From the NCBI GenBank assembly GCA_039621445.1, contig CP154957.1, positions 1,668,504-1,732,503 on the forward strand: 64,000 bases of DNA, in the 5' to 3' direction. This stretch comes from Euglena gracilis (lineage: Eukaryota; Euglenida; Euglenophyceae; Euglenales). Shown piece by piece: positions 47,579-58,336 of the stretch. Numbering within the stretch: position 1 is the first letter of the stretch; each line of letters begins with the position of its first letter. A model generated the notes under the pieces. That model was not told where the DNA came from, ran no database searches, and saw nothing but the letters and a program-made list of their open reading frames with translations. Made by a program: the position numbers and the translations under genes.

Positions 47579-48980
47579 TTTGCGGTGTGGCTGGTGGACC
47601 GGCTGTCCCGCGTGTATCACTATTCCTCATCGCTGTCCTCCCTCTTTGCTCGGGCAGAGGAGTTGTCGCCCACAGCGGCAGACCTGAGTGGGCATGGCCT
47701 GGGTGTTTGGGTTGGCATGGACCCCCTCCTGCCTCCGCCTGATTACGCCCCCCCCCACCAGCCCCCCAGGGTATTTGGCCCCCCTCCTGCATGCATGCAA
47801 CTTTGGCCCCTGAAGTTGGCCTTTGGCCTTTCCTTGCGACCCTGGCCCCCCCACTTAGACCTACATTGTGCATCCCCCACCGAAATTCTTAACATGCAAA
47901 GTTGTCCCCAAAGTTTGGCCCTCTAAGGTTTGGCCCCCACGCCTTGCCTTCAATGAAAATTCGCTTCAGGAAAACGTGGGATGCAGGAAAGGATGTGATT
48001 TGACGGGAGCAGGCTGAATATCAAGGCGGTGCCGACCCCACCCCGATGGGGGGGGGTGCCTGCCTGGGCAGGCACTCCAAGACTCCCAAATCCGAGCGCC
48101 ACCCCCCGGGGGGGGGGTAGGGTACATGGCCAAAAGTGCCTGGGCACTCGGCCAAGGCACTTCTTGTGCCGAAGGCACCGGAAGCCCAGACCCATTTGGG
48201 GCACTTTTTGGCTCGCGACCAGGCACCCCGGGCACCCGGGGGGGGGGGGGGGTAGTGCCTGCCTGCCCAAGCACACCAGGGCATTGATGTCAAGTTTGAT
48301 GCTATGTCCAGGGGTGATTGGCACCCCCCACGTACCACGTACCACGTACCTGAGTACCAGGGGGTCGGTCCAAGCCCCAATGTGAGCAGGGTATGGGAAT
48401 TACCCCAACCCAAGGCGCTTGGCGATGGACAAAATCGAAGGAAAGGGGAGAACGTTGAGGGGGAATTTTTATGGTTCAATTTTGGCAGGGGGTGCGCCAC
48501 ACCGAACTCCCGACATCCTCCTTGGTTGATTGGGGGTGATTTGATTGGGGGTGAGCTCATGAGGTGCCCTCCCGTCCAGGTTGAAATTGACCAACCCCCG
48601 GGGGGGTGTTGAAAAGGCATTTATTGTCAAATCAGAACATCCTGGTGTCCCAAAGGCATTTTGTCTGCTTTTTTTTTGCGCACTGCGATATCTGTAGCCT
48701 ACAAACTGGACCCCCAAGGTTGGCCCCTTGCCTGCCTGGAAATGGTGTCCCCGGCAACAGCGACCGGGGAGGGGGGGGCACCGTCAACTTTCTATTTGTC
48801 CGTCCGTGCCCGACTGCACTACTCGGCCCCAGCCACAGCCAACGTGGGTCGTCCGCACTGACCTCCCCGGAACAGAATTCCACCACCACCCTGCCAAACC
48901 AATCGAAGTTCGACACCCAAACCCATCACGTACAGGTCACAGCTGTCCCCGTGACGCAGTCCCTTTCCGTTGGTGCTTAA
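47579..48980 (+). CDS. two-exon plus-strand gene fragment, unrecognised
   Basis: Exon 47579-47702 follows CCATCCCTGCAG and ends at G|GTGTTTGG. It reads FAVWLVDRLSRVYHYSS, LSSLFARAEELSPTAA, DLSGHGL with marked GC3 bias and looks like a helical domain. Exon 48833-48980 follows CGGCCCCAG and reads HSQRGSSALTSPEQN, TLPNQSKFDTQTHHV, VTAVPVTQSLSVGA stop, a Ser/Thr/Gln-rich tail. The first exon ends in phase 1 and the second starts in phase 2 at the site chosen, so a further exon or another acceptor must lie between. The pairing rests on strand and order only. Confidence 0.5.
47790..47960. repeat. dispersed repeat C, copy 2
   Basis: Colinear with 16862-17000: GCATGCAACTTTGGCCCC, CCGAAATTCTTAACATGCAAA, CTAAGGTTTGGCCCC. 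Lies within the presumed intron of the flanking plus-strand gene. Confidence 0.6.
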
Positions 48981-49148
48981 ATTGCCTTTCCCCAACACGA
49001 TGTATTGGTGGATTTTGCTGGGTGGGGGGTGTTGAAGGCCAATTAAGGAATCGGCCAAATTCCGGCCCAAAAAAGCACTTTCACGCAAAAAGACAAGATA
49101 GCAAAAAGACAAGATAGGACTTTTCGTGCGGAAGCGAGGGGGGTCAGT

Positions 49149-50560
49149 CGTACTCCCTCGAGGCGAACCGACCGGGGGGGGGGAAGGGACACCGAGGGCG
49201 AACCACAAACGAACACACTTGTGAGGATTTAATCTTTTTTTTGCCAAGAGTGCCCCATGCTCCCTGCCGGCCATTTCCGACAGAGTTCAGTAGTTGCTTT
49301 TCTTGTAAGGCGGCGCCTGGTTCGTGGACGGTGCAGCCTGTTTCGATTGTGCAGACCTGGTCCCCTGTCGCGGCGCTCTCCGGGACCGCTTTTTTCTTTC
49401 CAAAGGGCCAGGGGTGTTGGTGTAATCAACACCTCGGGCTCCGCACTTCATGCCCTTGTGAGGCCATGCCTGTCTCAAAAGGCCTTTTCGTACTCCCTCG
49501 AGGAAAACCGACACGGGAGGAAGGGACACCGAGGGCGAAGCACAAAGACCTTTTGAGGCGTCCTCAGAGCACAAAGACCTTGTGAGGCGTCCTCAGTGTC
49601 CCTTCCTTGAGGGAGCACTTTCCTCGAGGGAGTACGAAACCTCTCGCGGGGTATTTTCTCAAAGGCTCCGAGTAGAGGGGTGCAGCATTAGAAAAAGGGT
49701 GCTAGCTTCATCCAATGCCCAAAAGGGGAATGGTCCAGAGTCAGGGATCAACTGGAAATACAGTCGGGCGCGGCGGAAAATTAAAAAATTCGGCAAGAAT
49801 GGCCAAAAAATGGCTTGTCACCCCGCTTGGAGCAGGACACCTCGGGCTCGCACTTTCCCCAGTGTTGTTTGGATGGCGCTGGGTTAGGGGGTCCCGCTTA
49901 GGGCCTTTTTTCGCCGGAGTTGGCTGATTCTGAATTTGCCCTTCGACACCCAGAAGAAAGGAACTACAAATGCCTGAGAGTTTGAAGAAGAAGAAGGTCA
50001 ATCAACCAACTCAAACCATCCAAAACAAGACGCTCGTGCAGAATCTTTCATCAGAAATTGTTGAAGTTTTTGGAAGGAACCTCCAAGGTCTTTGTGCTTC
50101 GCCCTCGGTGTCCCTTCCTCCCTTGTCGGTTTTCCTGGAGGGAGTACGAGACCCCTGGGGGACCATTCGGGCTCCGCGCTGCGAGATGGTGAGGCCCTGC
50201 TTTCCTTGCCGCGTTGGGATGTTTTTCTTTTTCTGCTGATTTTTTGGGTGGGGGGGTTGGGCTCACCATCTTCTTGTGCTTCGCCCTCTTGGTCCCTTCC
50301 TCCCCCTTCCTCTGTCTTGGGAGTCCGAGGTCCAGCTCAGATGCTGAAAAAAGCTGTTGCAAGACCCCCCCCCCGATAGAGGTCCCAGAGATGGAGCTGA
50401 GCCGGTTAAAAAAAAGTCGACACTGCAAATTTTCCCCGAAAACTTCGGATGAATCAAAGTCGATTTTTGCCACCAAATGTGCCTGGAGCCTTCCTCCCCG
50501 GTTGGTTTTTCCTCGAGGGAGGACGGGGCACCGAGGCAAAGCACAAGACCTTCGGCGGCA
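49149..50560. repeat. cluster of an inverted and direct repeat module
   Basis: A module reading TCGTACTCCCTCGAGG(A/C), GAAAACCGACACGGGAGGAA, GGGACACCGAGGGCGAA, GCACAAAGACCTT(T)TGAGG occurs forward at about 49149-49225 and 49489-49560. It occurs in reverse at about 50085-50153 and, degenerate, near 50270-50335 and 50485-50555, with partial copies of the ends around 49570-49640. A linked CACCTCGGGCTC(C)GCACTT block occurs at 49430 and 49839. The arrangement is a nested set of direct and inverted copies. Confidence 0.6.
49287..49432 (-). CDS. basic C-terminal exon
   Basis: On the minus strand, after GAGCCCGAG, the frame reads GVDYTNTPGPLERKKRSRR, PRQGTRSAQSKQAAP, APPYKKSNY stop. A lysine/arginine cluster suits a nuclear localisation signal and the rest is disordered. 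The exon's upstream edge coincides with one of the local repeat modules, so the acceptor is uncertain. No family recognised. Confidence 0.4.
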
Positions 50561-50847
50561 AATTGCGGAGCCGGAGGTGTCCAGCTGATTTTTTCGGGTC
50601 CTTGGTGTTTTTGTCTGTTGTTGAACCTGTGAAAAACAACGTGCATTTTTTTCTCCTCCCAGCAAATGGGAATAGCCCCTTTTTTGGTGCCCGGCTCTGT
50701 CCACCATTTTGGCGCCCTGTCCACCATTTTTTTTGCCGCCGTTGCCGCTCCACGTTCGCATTGGGTTCAAACCCCGCCCGAAACACCCGGCGGATCCCCA
50801 GAAACAAAAAGGAAACACGGGGAGATGCACCAAGCCCGGCGGACCAC

Positions 50848-51906
50848 TCAGCGGCCGTGTTCGGGGGTCCTGCGCGAGGGGGCGGGTGCGCTCGTGGTGG
50901 GCCCGGCTTCGGTGGGCAGCGGCGGCGGCCCGTCGTCGCCGAGCAGTGCAGCCACGGCGAGCAGGTCGGCGGGCACAGGGGAGGCGACGGCCAGCCAGCG
51001 CCCGGTGTGTGGGTGGCGGAAGCCGAGCGTGGCCGGGGCTGTGCAGGAAAGATGGGGGGCTCCGGCACATGCTCGCGTAGTGAGGTTGGGGTTTTTCTTT
51101 CTTCACAAATGGCATGAAGTGGAGCCCACATTACCCCCCCCCCCTATGTCCAATGACCGGTAACTTCTGTCCTCTGACCGGGGGGACACGGGGTCGGGAA
51201 AAAAAAAGTTTGCCGAAACCCCCCCAAACAGGTCAAAATTTTCCTTCCGGGCTTCGCGCCCCCATTTCCAGCCCCGTCAGCAAATATTTACTCAAATAGC
51301 GCCCAAAACTGACATCCTTGGACGATGGGCTGCGGGGTAGAGGACAAGGGCGGAAGAAAAGCCTTTCAGGGCTGGCAAACCTCCGGTTTTCACACACCTG
51401 CCAAAAAAAACATCAAACCTCCGAAAAGGTGTCCTCTGACCGGGGGGGGCGGTCGTTGGAAATAGGGGGTCGTTGGACATAGGGGAAGGGGTAAGTGCCA
51501 TGGGGGGCATGTGTGTGGGGGTGTGGGGGTGTGGGGGGTACTGGGGGTACTGTGGGGCTCCACTTTACATCACTCGTTTTGTTTGTTTATTTGTTTATTT
51601 TTTTAAAAAATACGTGTCTTTTATTAAACAAAAAAAAACTTTCAATTCATGAATACAACTCGGCAAAACCTTTTGTGTTTGTGTAAAAACAGCCGAACAA
51701 CCTTGGCTGGCAAGGGATCCCCACCCCCGATGGCAATTCGACAAAAGCAAACTGTGTTCAAAACCCCACCCCCATGACCACCCATCGAGTTTCCGGGTGT
51801 CCGCGACAGGCCTGGGCGTGGCGGCGTGCAGCGCGGGGCGGGGCAGCGCCACGAAGACCCGGTCGAAGAGCTGCTTCCGCTGTGGCGTGGCGGGGCCGTG
51901 GACGAT
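50848..51906 (-). CDS. RluA-type RNA pseudouridine synthase, C-terminal part
   Basis: Two minus-strand exons. 51808-51906 follows GGCGGCAG and reads IVHGPATPQRKQLFDRV, then FVALPRPALHAATPRP, corresponding to the family stretch from the H-P-I-V-G-D region to R-Q-A-L-H-A. 50848-51038 follows TTTCCTGCACAG and reads ATLGFRHPHTGRWLAV, SPVPADLLAVAALLG, then a Pro/Thr/Ser tail and a stop. R-P-A-L-H-A...L-G-F-x-H-P-x-T-G is characteristic of RluA enzymes, which isomerise uridine in rRNA or tRNA. The exon ends differ in phase, so the junction is unresolved or a small exon is missing. The catalytic HRLD-type motif was not found; upstream exons should lie to the right. A terminal-inverted-repeat element sits in the intron. 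Confidence 0.62.
51130..51494. mobile_element. small terminal-inverted-repeat element, copy 2
   Basis: Starts TTACC, poly-C, CTATGTCCAATGACCGG and ends GTCGTTGGACATAGGGGAAG, with GTCCTCTGACCGG blocks just inside both ends. About 200 bp of non-repeat DNA fills the middle. It lies in the intron of the RluA-type gene. Related to 46675-46834. Confidence 0.6.
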
Positions 51907-52308
51907 CTGCCGCCGGGCCGGAATGCGGTTTCCGCCAAACAGATCTGCCGAACTTGAACCCCTGTGGCAAAAAAGTACCCCAAAATGAATGCACCCACCT
52001 CTGCTAGGAGGCTTCTCGGCCCACCTATTTGGACGTCTTCTGTGTGCATGCATTTGCACACTTGCGAATTTGGACGTTTTCGCCGGGTGCACATGCATGT
52101 GTGCATTGCTCCCCAAAGTGGGAAGTTGCTCTGCCGTGTCAAAAAACAAACAAACACATGGCCATTGGAAGAAATTCACTGAATTCCGTGCAAGGGAATC
52201 GAGTCGAGAGCCTGGGGGGGGGTTGCTCTTGGCTCCCCCTTCCCCCTCAGAGTTAAACAACAAGATGCTTGAACCCCACTTTAATGATTTCCTGTTCTCT
52301 CTCCGCAG
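51907..52308. other. spacer with no firm gene
   Basis: Mixed composition; only short frames. Ends with a polypyrimidine tract (TTTCCTGTTCTCTCTCCGCAG) that serves as acceptor for the next exon. Confidence 0.3.
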
Positions 52309-52794
52309 TTGAGGAACATCTTCGCAGGTGAAAACCGCTCCGCAGGTGAGGAAAATTCGTCCGGATATATTCATCGAACCGAACTGGAAATATTTAAACT
52401 TTGCTTTCCTTTTCCCTCGAAAGCACAGCGTGAGGGTCAACCCTCTCACGCTGGGGACCCTCGAGAGCGAAAAAAGCCCATCGCCGTCTTTGGCATCACT
52501 CTCAGCGTCATTCCAAAAAAAAAAAACGTCCGTAAACATGGATTCATTTTACAATCCAAAATGAGCTCAAAGCAGCGAACACCATTGGTCAATCCTTGCC
52601 CCAAAATTCCTCCAGGACCTGATACCCTGAGTCAAGCACATAACAAAAAATCACACAGGCACATCACAAAAAATATTCTCGCCAAACTCAAGAATTATTT
52701 CAATTCTGCTTTATCTGCACATTCGCTGCGACGCATCGTGGGAAAACGGACAAAAAAGAACTTCAATGCCAGAGGAAATTTGAGCACCCCATAA
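52309..52794 (+). CDS. long basic terminal exon
   Basis: A strong acceptor (CTCTCTCCGCAG) is followed directly by 161 open codons and a TAA, the longest splice-flanked frame in the window. It reads LRNIFAGENRSAGEEN, PRERKKPIAVFGITLSVIP, KKKNVRKHGFILQSK, NKKSHRHITKNILAKL, LRRIVGKRTKKNFNARG. Lysine and arginine are abundant throughout. That suggests a nucleic-acid-binding or nucleolar protein, but no domain is recognised. Codon third positions are less GC-biased than in other exons. Two possible internal donors near its start (GTGAAA, GTGAGG) mean it could be shorter. Confidence 0.42.
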   Translation: MRNIFAGENRSAGEENSSGYIHRTELEIFKLCFPFPSKAQREGQPSHAGDPRERKKPIAVFGITLSVIPKKKNVRKHGFILQSKMSSKQRTPLVNPCPKIPPGPDTLSQAHNKKSHRHITKNILAKLKNYFNSALSAHSLRRIVGKRTKKNFNARGNLSTP

Positions 52795-52799
52795 TCTGG

Positions 52800-52974
52800 C
52801 AGGAAATGCCACACATCCGCAAAAAAAAGCATGCTTCGATGTGCCAGTGGGTCCCTAAGGCTACGGAGCGGAGCCCCGCTTCATCGCAGGAAATGCCACA
52901 CATCCGCAAAAAAAAAGCATGCTTCGATGTGCCAGTGGGTCCCTAAGGCTACGGAGCGGAGCCCCGCTTCATCC
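52800..52974. repeat. tandem duplication of 87/88 bp
   Basis: Two adjacent copies (52800-52886 and 52887-52974) begin CAGGAAATGCCACACATCCG and differ essentially by one A in a homopolymer, implying a very recent duplication. Confidence 0.95.
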
Positions 52975-53564
52975 CTGTTCTGCAACGGGCGACGCCCTCC
53001 ACAACAACTTCGCACACAACAGAAACGGCCCCTTTCCAAGACTGTATGCGGGACAAGAATGCGCGTATGCACACTCTTCAGGCCATTGTTTGGTTGGCTG
53101 GCTGGCTGTGATTCGTGATTCTGTCTGCGAGAGAGCAAGACGGGAGGAACACTGGGCATCCTCCACAAAGAGTGCGTACCTGCACATTCCGTGAGGGGGT
53201 ATGCCCATGCGGAATGTGCATTCTCTGTGTCGTGGAGAGTTGTGCCTTGCACTTTGCCTGCACACCTCTGCGGCAGCGCAGAGCTGGCCTTTTTGTTGGC
53301 TGTTTCAGGGGCGTGGCAAGGCACAAGGGTATCGCCACATGTAGGGTGTTTAGTGGGAACCTTGTGGAAAGCCTCCCACCATGGTGCTTTTCGGGGGGAG
53401 CGTGGCCTGCAAATTCACCCCACTGTGCCATTTTTGACCCCAGCCGTTGCGGATGGGGTGTGTACAAAACTTGTGTGCAGATTTACTTCCCTTGGTCTTC
53501 ACGGTTGTCGCGGGCAGTGTTTGTCTTTGTGTTCGGTGATGGTGCGTCGAATCCAAATACCTGA
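52975..53564 (+). CDS. overlapping open frames of coding-like composition
   Basis: One plus frame reads GDALHNNFAHNRNGPFP, LYAGQECAYAHSSGH, then ARREEHWASSTKSAYLHIP and stops at 53194. A second runs 53115-53564 (HFACTPLRQRRAGLF, PSRCGWGVYKTCVQIYF). Antisense frames of similar length also exist. Composition is near 50% GC with few stops on any frame, so coding is possible but the strand is not certain. No family recognised. Confidence 0.25.
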
Positions 53565-53703
53565 TGAAAAAAAGGTTCTGTGTGGTGGGCATCGTTTGTC
53601 ACCAACAAGGCCAGAGGTGGAGGTCCACCTTCGCAGTGTTTCACTCCAGTGCTGCGTCCTCATGAGGTGGGCACTCCAGTCGTGTGGTTTCAAACTCGGG
53701 CCA
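53499..53703 (-). CDS. possible terminal exon
   Basis: The minus frame SLKPHDWSAHLMRTQHW, SETLRRWTSTSGLVG, then HRTFFSSGIWIRRTIT and a stop stays open for 65 codons after GCCCGAG. Trp/Arg-rich composition looks protein-like. It partly overlaps the plus frames of the preceding entry, so at most one is right there. Confidence 0.25.
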
Positions 53704-53825
53704 GGGCGGGCAGCAGGGGGGGGAGTGGTTGGTGGCAGGCCTGCTGGGAGTGCGAAAATTCGGCAGTGTGGCAGCAAAATCCTAGGAATGCAAGCCACCC
53801 CCCATCCACACCTGACACCCCATCC

Positions 53826-53998
53826 TATATGCACATATATATGTGCATATATATATATATATATATATACATAAATATGTATACACACACACACACACAC
53901 ACATATATATATGCATAAAAACACACACACATATACATATATATGTACGTATATATACATACATATGTACACACACACACACACACACACACACACGC
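53826..53998. repeat. mixed (TA)n / (CA)n microsatellite
   Basis: Alternating blocks of ATAT, ACAC and ATAC dinucleotides; cysteine/valine or tyrosine/isoleucine frames are artefacts. Confidence 0.95.
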
Positions 53999-54037
53999 CC
54001 CCCATATGTACTAAACCAACTGAAGACAATTATCACA

Positions 54038-54230
54038 CCATAAGCCCCCCCCCCCCCAATAACCTGGCGGGGTGCCAGGTTATTGGAACCAACTTTTGGC
54101 CCTGCCCCCCCCAGGTTATTTGGGCCCCTTTTTCAGCGCCGTAAAGGAATTTTGCCTAAAAAGGACCCCGCCAAATTACTGGAACCATCTTTTTTGCCCC
54201 TCCCCCCGCCAGGTTATTTGGGGGGGTTTA
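54038..54230. repeat. short repeats of an AATAACCTGG / CCAGGTTATT motif
   Basis: CCAATAACCTGGCGGGG, CCAGGTTATTGGAACCA and two GCC/CCCAGGTTATTTGGG copies lie within 200 bp in direct and inverted order, bounded by poly-C and poly-G. Confidence 0.65.
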
Positions 54231-54469
54231 CAACAACACCGCAATGCAGATACAGGCAACACATGGGGGCTTTGTGGTCGCTGTGGCCTGAGGAGTTGGT
54301 TTTTTTTGGCAATTTCTTCGATGAGCTTCGCCCGAAATTCTATTTGGGCCACTTTGTGTTTTTACCAAAGATTCATTAACATACGCCCCCCACCCCGATA
54401 ACCCTCCTTCGTCAGACTAAAACAAAATCCTGCTAGCACCCGCGGGGTTTCAGAAGTAGGACTTAGCAG

Positions 54470-54772
54470 GAACATAGCCACTTAAATCCAGAAACCTTGC
54501 TAATCAAGAACAATCACGCATGTCAATTTTGCCAGACGTTTGTTCCCTGGGTAAAAACTTCGAGCCCTGCATCAGATTATTCAATTTTTGATCGTTCGCT
54601 CGTCTTCAACATTCAAGAAATTTTTTACGTTTCATCCTCATCCGGCATTGCCTATTCCCTCCCTGGGCGGAAAATTAGGGCACAATGGCATGACGACAGG
54701 TTGACCAGTACTCTGGACCCCGCCGTTTCCTGGGTGGGAGCCTGCCGGATTCTCAAGCATGAAAATTCCCGG
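54470..54772 (+). CDS. about 100-codon exon, unrecognised
   Basis: After GGACTTAGCAG the frame stays open to a GG|GTGGGGG donor. It reads EHSHLNPETLLIKNNHACQ, FCQTFVPWVKTSSPA, YSIFDRSLVFNIQEIFYV, then GRKIRAQWHDDRLTS and WVGACRILKHENSR. The antisense frame over the right third (APTQETAGSRVLVNL) is shorter. Composition is protein-like although third positions are only mildly GC-rich. The donor is immediately followed by poly-C/poly-G DNA, as at several other exons here. Confidence 0.38.
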
Positions 54773-55370
54773 GTGGGGGTTTTCTTAAAGGCCCCCCCGG
54801 GGGGGGGGTCCAGCCTACGCTGGGCAGAAAGGTTGCTGGCTGGAAGCGAGCTGTTGGCTGCCCCCCGGGGGGGGGGGGTCTGGGGCTGGAGGGGGGCTGG
54901 GCTGGGCTGGGTCGGTGAAAAACAAAAATTTCTAAAACATTTTTGTTTTTGTCTTCTCGACATTTTGGTGGATGGAGCTAGATCAAGGCTGGGGGGCTGT
55001 GATGGAGGAAGCTGTGATGAGGGAAAAAATGCAGGGATAAATGAGCTGGGCAGCGGCCGGCTGGCCCGGCCTCTGGCCGGGCTGGACCCAACTTTATTTC
55101 AGTGGGGGGGGGCTCCCAGCCCGAATTTGGGCTGCTGGCTGGATTTGAGCTGCTGCCTGGCTGGCCCCCCCCCCCGGGGACAGGGTCCCCTCCGGCTTAA
55201 GAAAACCCTTGATCGGGGGGGCATTTTGGCCATTCCTGGCCGCTCCCATCCTCCACCGGCCAGCCAGCAGCTGAAATAAACCAACCATCCCGAGGGGGGG
55301 GGTTGGTTGGGGGAACCATTCGGGCCGGGGACCCCGGGACCCACCCCACCCGCCCTCGGCAATCGGTAAC
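54773..55370. other. G/C-homopolymer-rich intronic DNA with CTGGCTGG modules
   Basis: Contains three GCTGGCTGGA...GAGCTG(C/T)TGGCTG-type modules, each ending in poly-C or poly-G (54830, 55125, 55155), and no exon. Confidence 0.5.
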
Positions 55371-55473
55371 CGCCGGCCCGGCCGGGCGGCGGCGCGGCGG
55401 CCGGCCCCTCCGAGTCGTCCGCCGCGACGGTCGGGTCCACCCGCAGGGGGCTGCGGTCCGCCGCGCTGGAGGT
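55371..55473 (-). CDS. Ala/Pro/Asp-rich internal exon
   Basis: Minus strand, CCCCCGCCAG acceptor and G|GTTACC donor. All 34 codons end in G or C: TSSAADRSPLRVDPTVAADD, SEGPAAAPPPGRAG. It is a disordered acidic segment, very probably coding. It may belong with the acidic exon at 56592-56740 in one minus-strand gene. Confidence 0.55.
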
Positions 55474-56400
55474 CTGGCGGGGGGGGGGGGGGAGGGCGGC
55501 ACCGGAGGTGCGGTGGCCACCGCGGATGGAGTGGGTTGATGCCCAGGGCTGGACGGGAAGCCCCTGATGGGGAGGTCGACCCCCCCCCACCACAGCACCG
55601 CGCATGGAAAATATTCTTCGGTGCCGATGGGAAAACTTTGCCCAATCGGCGCTCCCGGAAATACGGGACGCCCTGGCGGAGACCTGCTGGGGAGGGGGGT
55701 GGTTGGAGCCCCCAACCTGCCAGGAATGGGGAGGGGGGTCGTTCCCCCCCCCTCCCACCACCCATAGGGCATCAGGGATTCCTGTACAGCCCTGCTGGCG
55801 CCTGGCCACCCCTGGCAACAGGTGGAAATCGAGGAAAAAATACTCTGCCACTGTGCCAAACAATATAAAAAAACCCTGCACATTTCCTCGATTGCATTAA
55901 TGTATGCATTATTTGGGAGGTTGTTTTTGCGGCGGTTTTGTTTTGTCCTTGCCAAAGAGGGTGAAAACATTGGCAAAACTGGGCCTGATAATTTCGAGAA
56001 ATCTGAGAATGGGGAAACCTTGTCCGTGAACCTGCCCACCTCTGTTTCCACCCTTGCAAATCAACCAGTCATGATCCTGACAATTTTCAAAAAGGCGAGA
56101 CGGATAAAATGAAAAATGCAAAATTCAGTTGGTCAGAAAAATGGGTCTTTAAAACAAGCCAACTTGCAAATCCCTTCCTTCAAGGCACAAATTATTCATT
56201 ATGCAAATTGTGTCGCACTACTCACCTACTAACGGGAGCCCTGCAACGGCCTACGCATCTGTGACCACGCAATGCTCTGAGCGAGTGGCTACCGTAGGCC
56301 CGAATTTGGCCCTCATTCGGCCGTGCTGTCAGGCGGGGCTGGTGCACAAACGTTGCCTGCGGAAACGGCTATCCGGCCCATGCGTCAGCACAAACGAGCG
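55474..56400. other. no firm gene
   Basis: The first 110 bp on the minus strand (VDLPIRGFPSSPGHQP) look coding but lack an acceptor. The rest contains poly-C tracts and AT-rich DNA. A minus frame at about 55870-56060 is open but unsupported. Confidence 0.25.
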
Positions 56401-56740
<340 letters not shown>

Positions 56741-57162
56741 CTGGCGAGACGACGGCACACACCCACCCCCCCCCCACAAGGCTGCCCAAGGCCCCAAGAC
56801 ATCTCCGCCGGAGGTAGTGCTTGTGCTATGGGGTAATTCCCGTTTCCCCCTAATTCCTAATTTAGCACCCTTCTCTTCCTCCTCCTCCTCATCATATTAT
56901 CATTATTCCTAATTCTGGTTCCAAAAATCCAACTTTCGCATGTGCAAAGTCTTAATTTTAATGCTTTTTGAAAGCAAATCGCAAAAAGTTGGAAAATATT
57001 ATCTTAATTGGAGCCCTTTGCCCAAGACAGATGAAATATCACCAACGTGGCTGTCAACTTTTTTTTTGTTCCAATCTGATTTATGAAAATAAAAATTACA
57101 AAAAAAATTAGGTAATGATTTCTGGGGGGTTTGGTTTTGGGTTCCGGCTTTGGGAAGCCATT
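56741..57162. other. no gene seen
   Basis: Mostly AT-rich, with a CTCCTC tract near 56876-56890. Confidence 0.4.
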
Positions 57163-57500
57163 TTACCCAGCACGGCACACGCCATGGGGATGCTGGCAGC
57201 ACTGCCTCCCAAATGGTGTTTCTGTGTTGGATAAATGCTCGACAAATGCTGGATAATTCCGTCCCAGGAGGTAAATGACAGAAGGAAGGTCAGAGTGATT
57301 GTTTGCAACAATGGGGGAGGGGGAAAAAACAGTTGCTAAGACAATGATTGAAATATCGAGATAGAACAAAATACTTTTTGTCCAATTACCTGTTGAGATT
57401 CTTCGTTGCATAATGACTTTCTCTGTGAATGGTTGAAGCCATTCACGGTGTGGGCCAACTCTCACATACAACGCCAAAAGAAACCTGCACGATTCACAGG
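57163..57500 (-). CDS. open frame, possibly two exons
   Basis: From an acceptor (ATCGTGCAG near 57501) the minus frame reads LLALYVRVGPHREWLQP, FTEKVIMQRRISTG. A GTAATT donor follows at 57388, but the same frame continues open through a hydrophobic stretch (ILFYLDISIIVLATVF) to LPSVIYLLGRNYPAFVE, HLSNTETPFGRQCC and a stop at 57163. Either one long exon with a membrane segment or two exons. No family recognised. Confidence 0.3.
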
Positions 57501-57549
57501 CCAGAAAGGGTTGGTTGGTAAACCGACACAGTGCCAGGCACTTCCACAC

Positions 57550-57616
57550 CTGCGTCCCCTCCCGCAGGGCTGGCCGAGAGGCTGCTGAGCACGGGGGTCA
57601 CGACGCGCTGTGCGTC
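57550..57616. CDS. GC-rich exon, strand unresolved
   Basis: Minus reading: GCTGCACAG acceptor, AQRVVTPVLSSLSASPAGG, donor CAG|GTGTGG. Plus reading: a better polypyrimidine acceptor (CCCCTCCCGCAG at 57567), then LAERLLSTGVTTRCASV. Both show GC-ending codons, so an exon is likely but its strand is not settled. The minus strand agrees with the neighbouring exons. Confidence 0.45.
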
Positions 57617-58014
57617 TGTGCAGCCAGCAGGGGGGCAAGCCACCCCACCCACGTCAGTGTTGCAAACAAATACACAGATACACAGATACAGCCGGCCGTC
57701 GGGGGGAGGCAGGGCTAAACGTGAAACTTAGGGGGTTAATCCCCCCCCCCGACCACCCGACCCACCCACTGCTGCCAGACCCTGAACAGCACTTCCAGAG
57801 CCTATGGGTGGGGGGGGGGTGGTCCCCCCATTTCTTTCGGCTTTGGCAGAGATTGGCAGGTCATAATCGACCTTCGGCACCGAAAAATTTCTTTGCCGAA
57901 TGCAACCACAGAAAAAAAGCCCCCCCCCCCCCGGGTGGGTTGGGGCATGCCATGTGCAGCAGTCCGACCAACCCTGACTTGACTGCTCGCCCATAAAACT
58001 CTGGATACCCGCAG

Positions 58015-58218
58015 CACTTGGAGCCTTCACAAAGCGCTGCTCCTGGAGTTCCAAGTTTCAGCTGTGCGTTTCCAAGGCTCAGGGGAACGGGGGCTTCTCG
58101 GTGGGACCAACAGGATGGATGCTGCACAGTGGTGGTCTTAACTGTTGACCTGACGCCCCAAAAAGCGCAAAACAGACAATTTTTGACGAAATTTGTCAAA
58201 AATCACATTCTTTTTTGA
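58015..58218 (+). CDS. possible terminal exon, antisense alternative
   Basis: After GGATACCCGCAG a plus frame of 67 codons reads HLEPSQSAAPGVPSFS, RGTGASRWDQQDGCC, PQKAQNRQFLTKFVKN, stop. A minus exon at about 57983-58043 (EQRFVKAPSAAGIQSFM) overlaps its start and shows slightly better codon bias. One of the two is probably real. Confidence 0.28.
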   Translation, partial: HLEPSQSAAPGVPSFSCAFPRLRGTGASRWDQQDGCCTVVVLTVDLTPQKAQNRQFLTKFVKNHILF

Positions 58219-58336
58219 TGGTTAGTGGCATCAAAATAAAAAAAAACACAATCAATTTGGGTGGCTCTAATCCCCCCCTAAAAACGGCTCTACCCTTTTC
58301 ATTTTGTTCACAGTTTTATATTTGGTTGGTTGGTAG

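Noticed and set aside
51595-52539. 314-codon minus frame covering an RluA-type exon
   Set aside because: Only 51808-51906 has exon-like bias and family match; the rest reads through AT-rich intronic DNA and a poly-A/T region.
55099-56051. Minus frames of 220-284 codons
   Set aside because: They run through poly-G/poly-C intronic sequence; only 55371-55473 has splice sites and strong bias, in a single frame.
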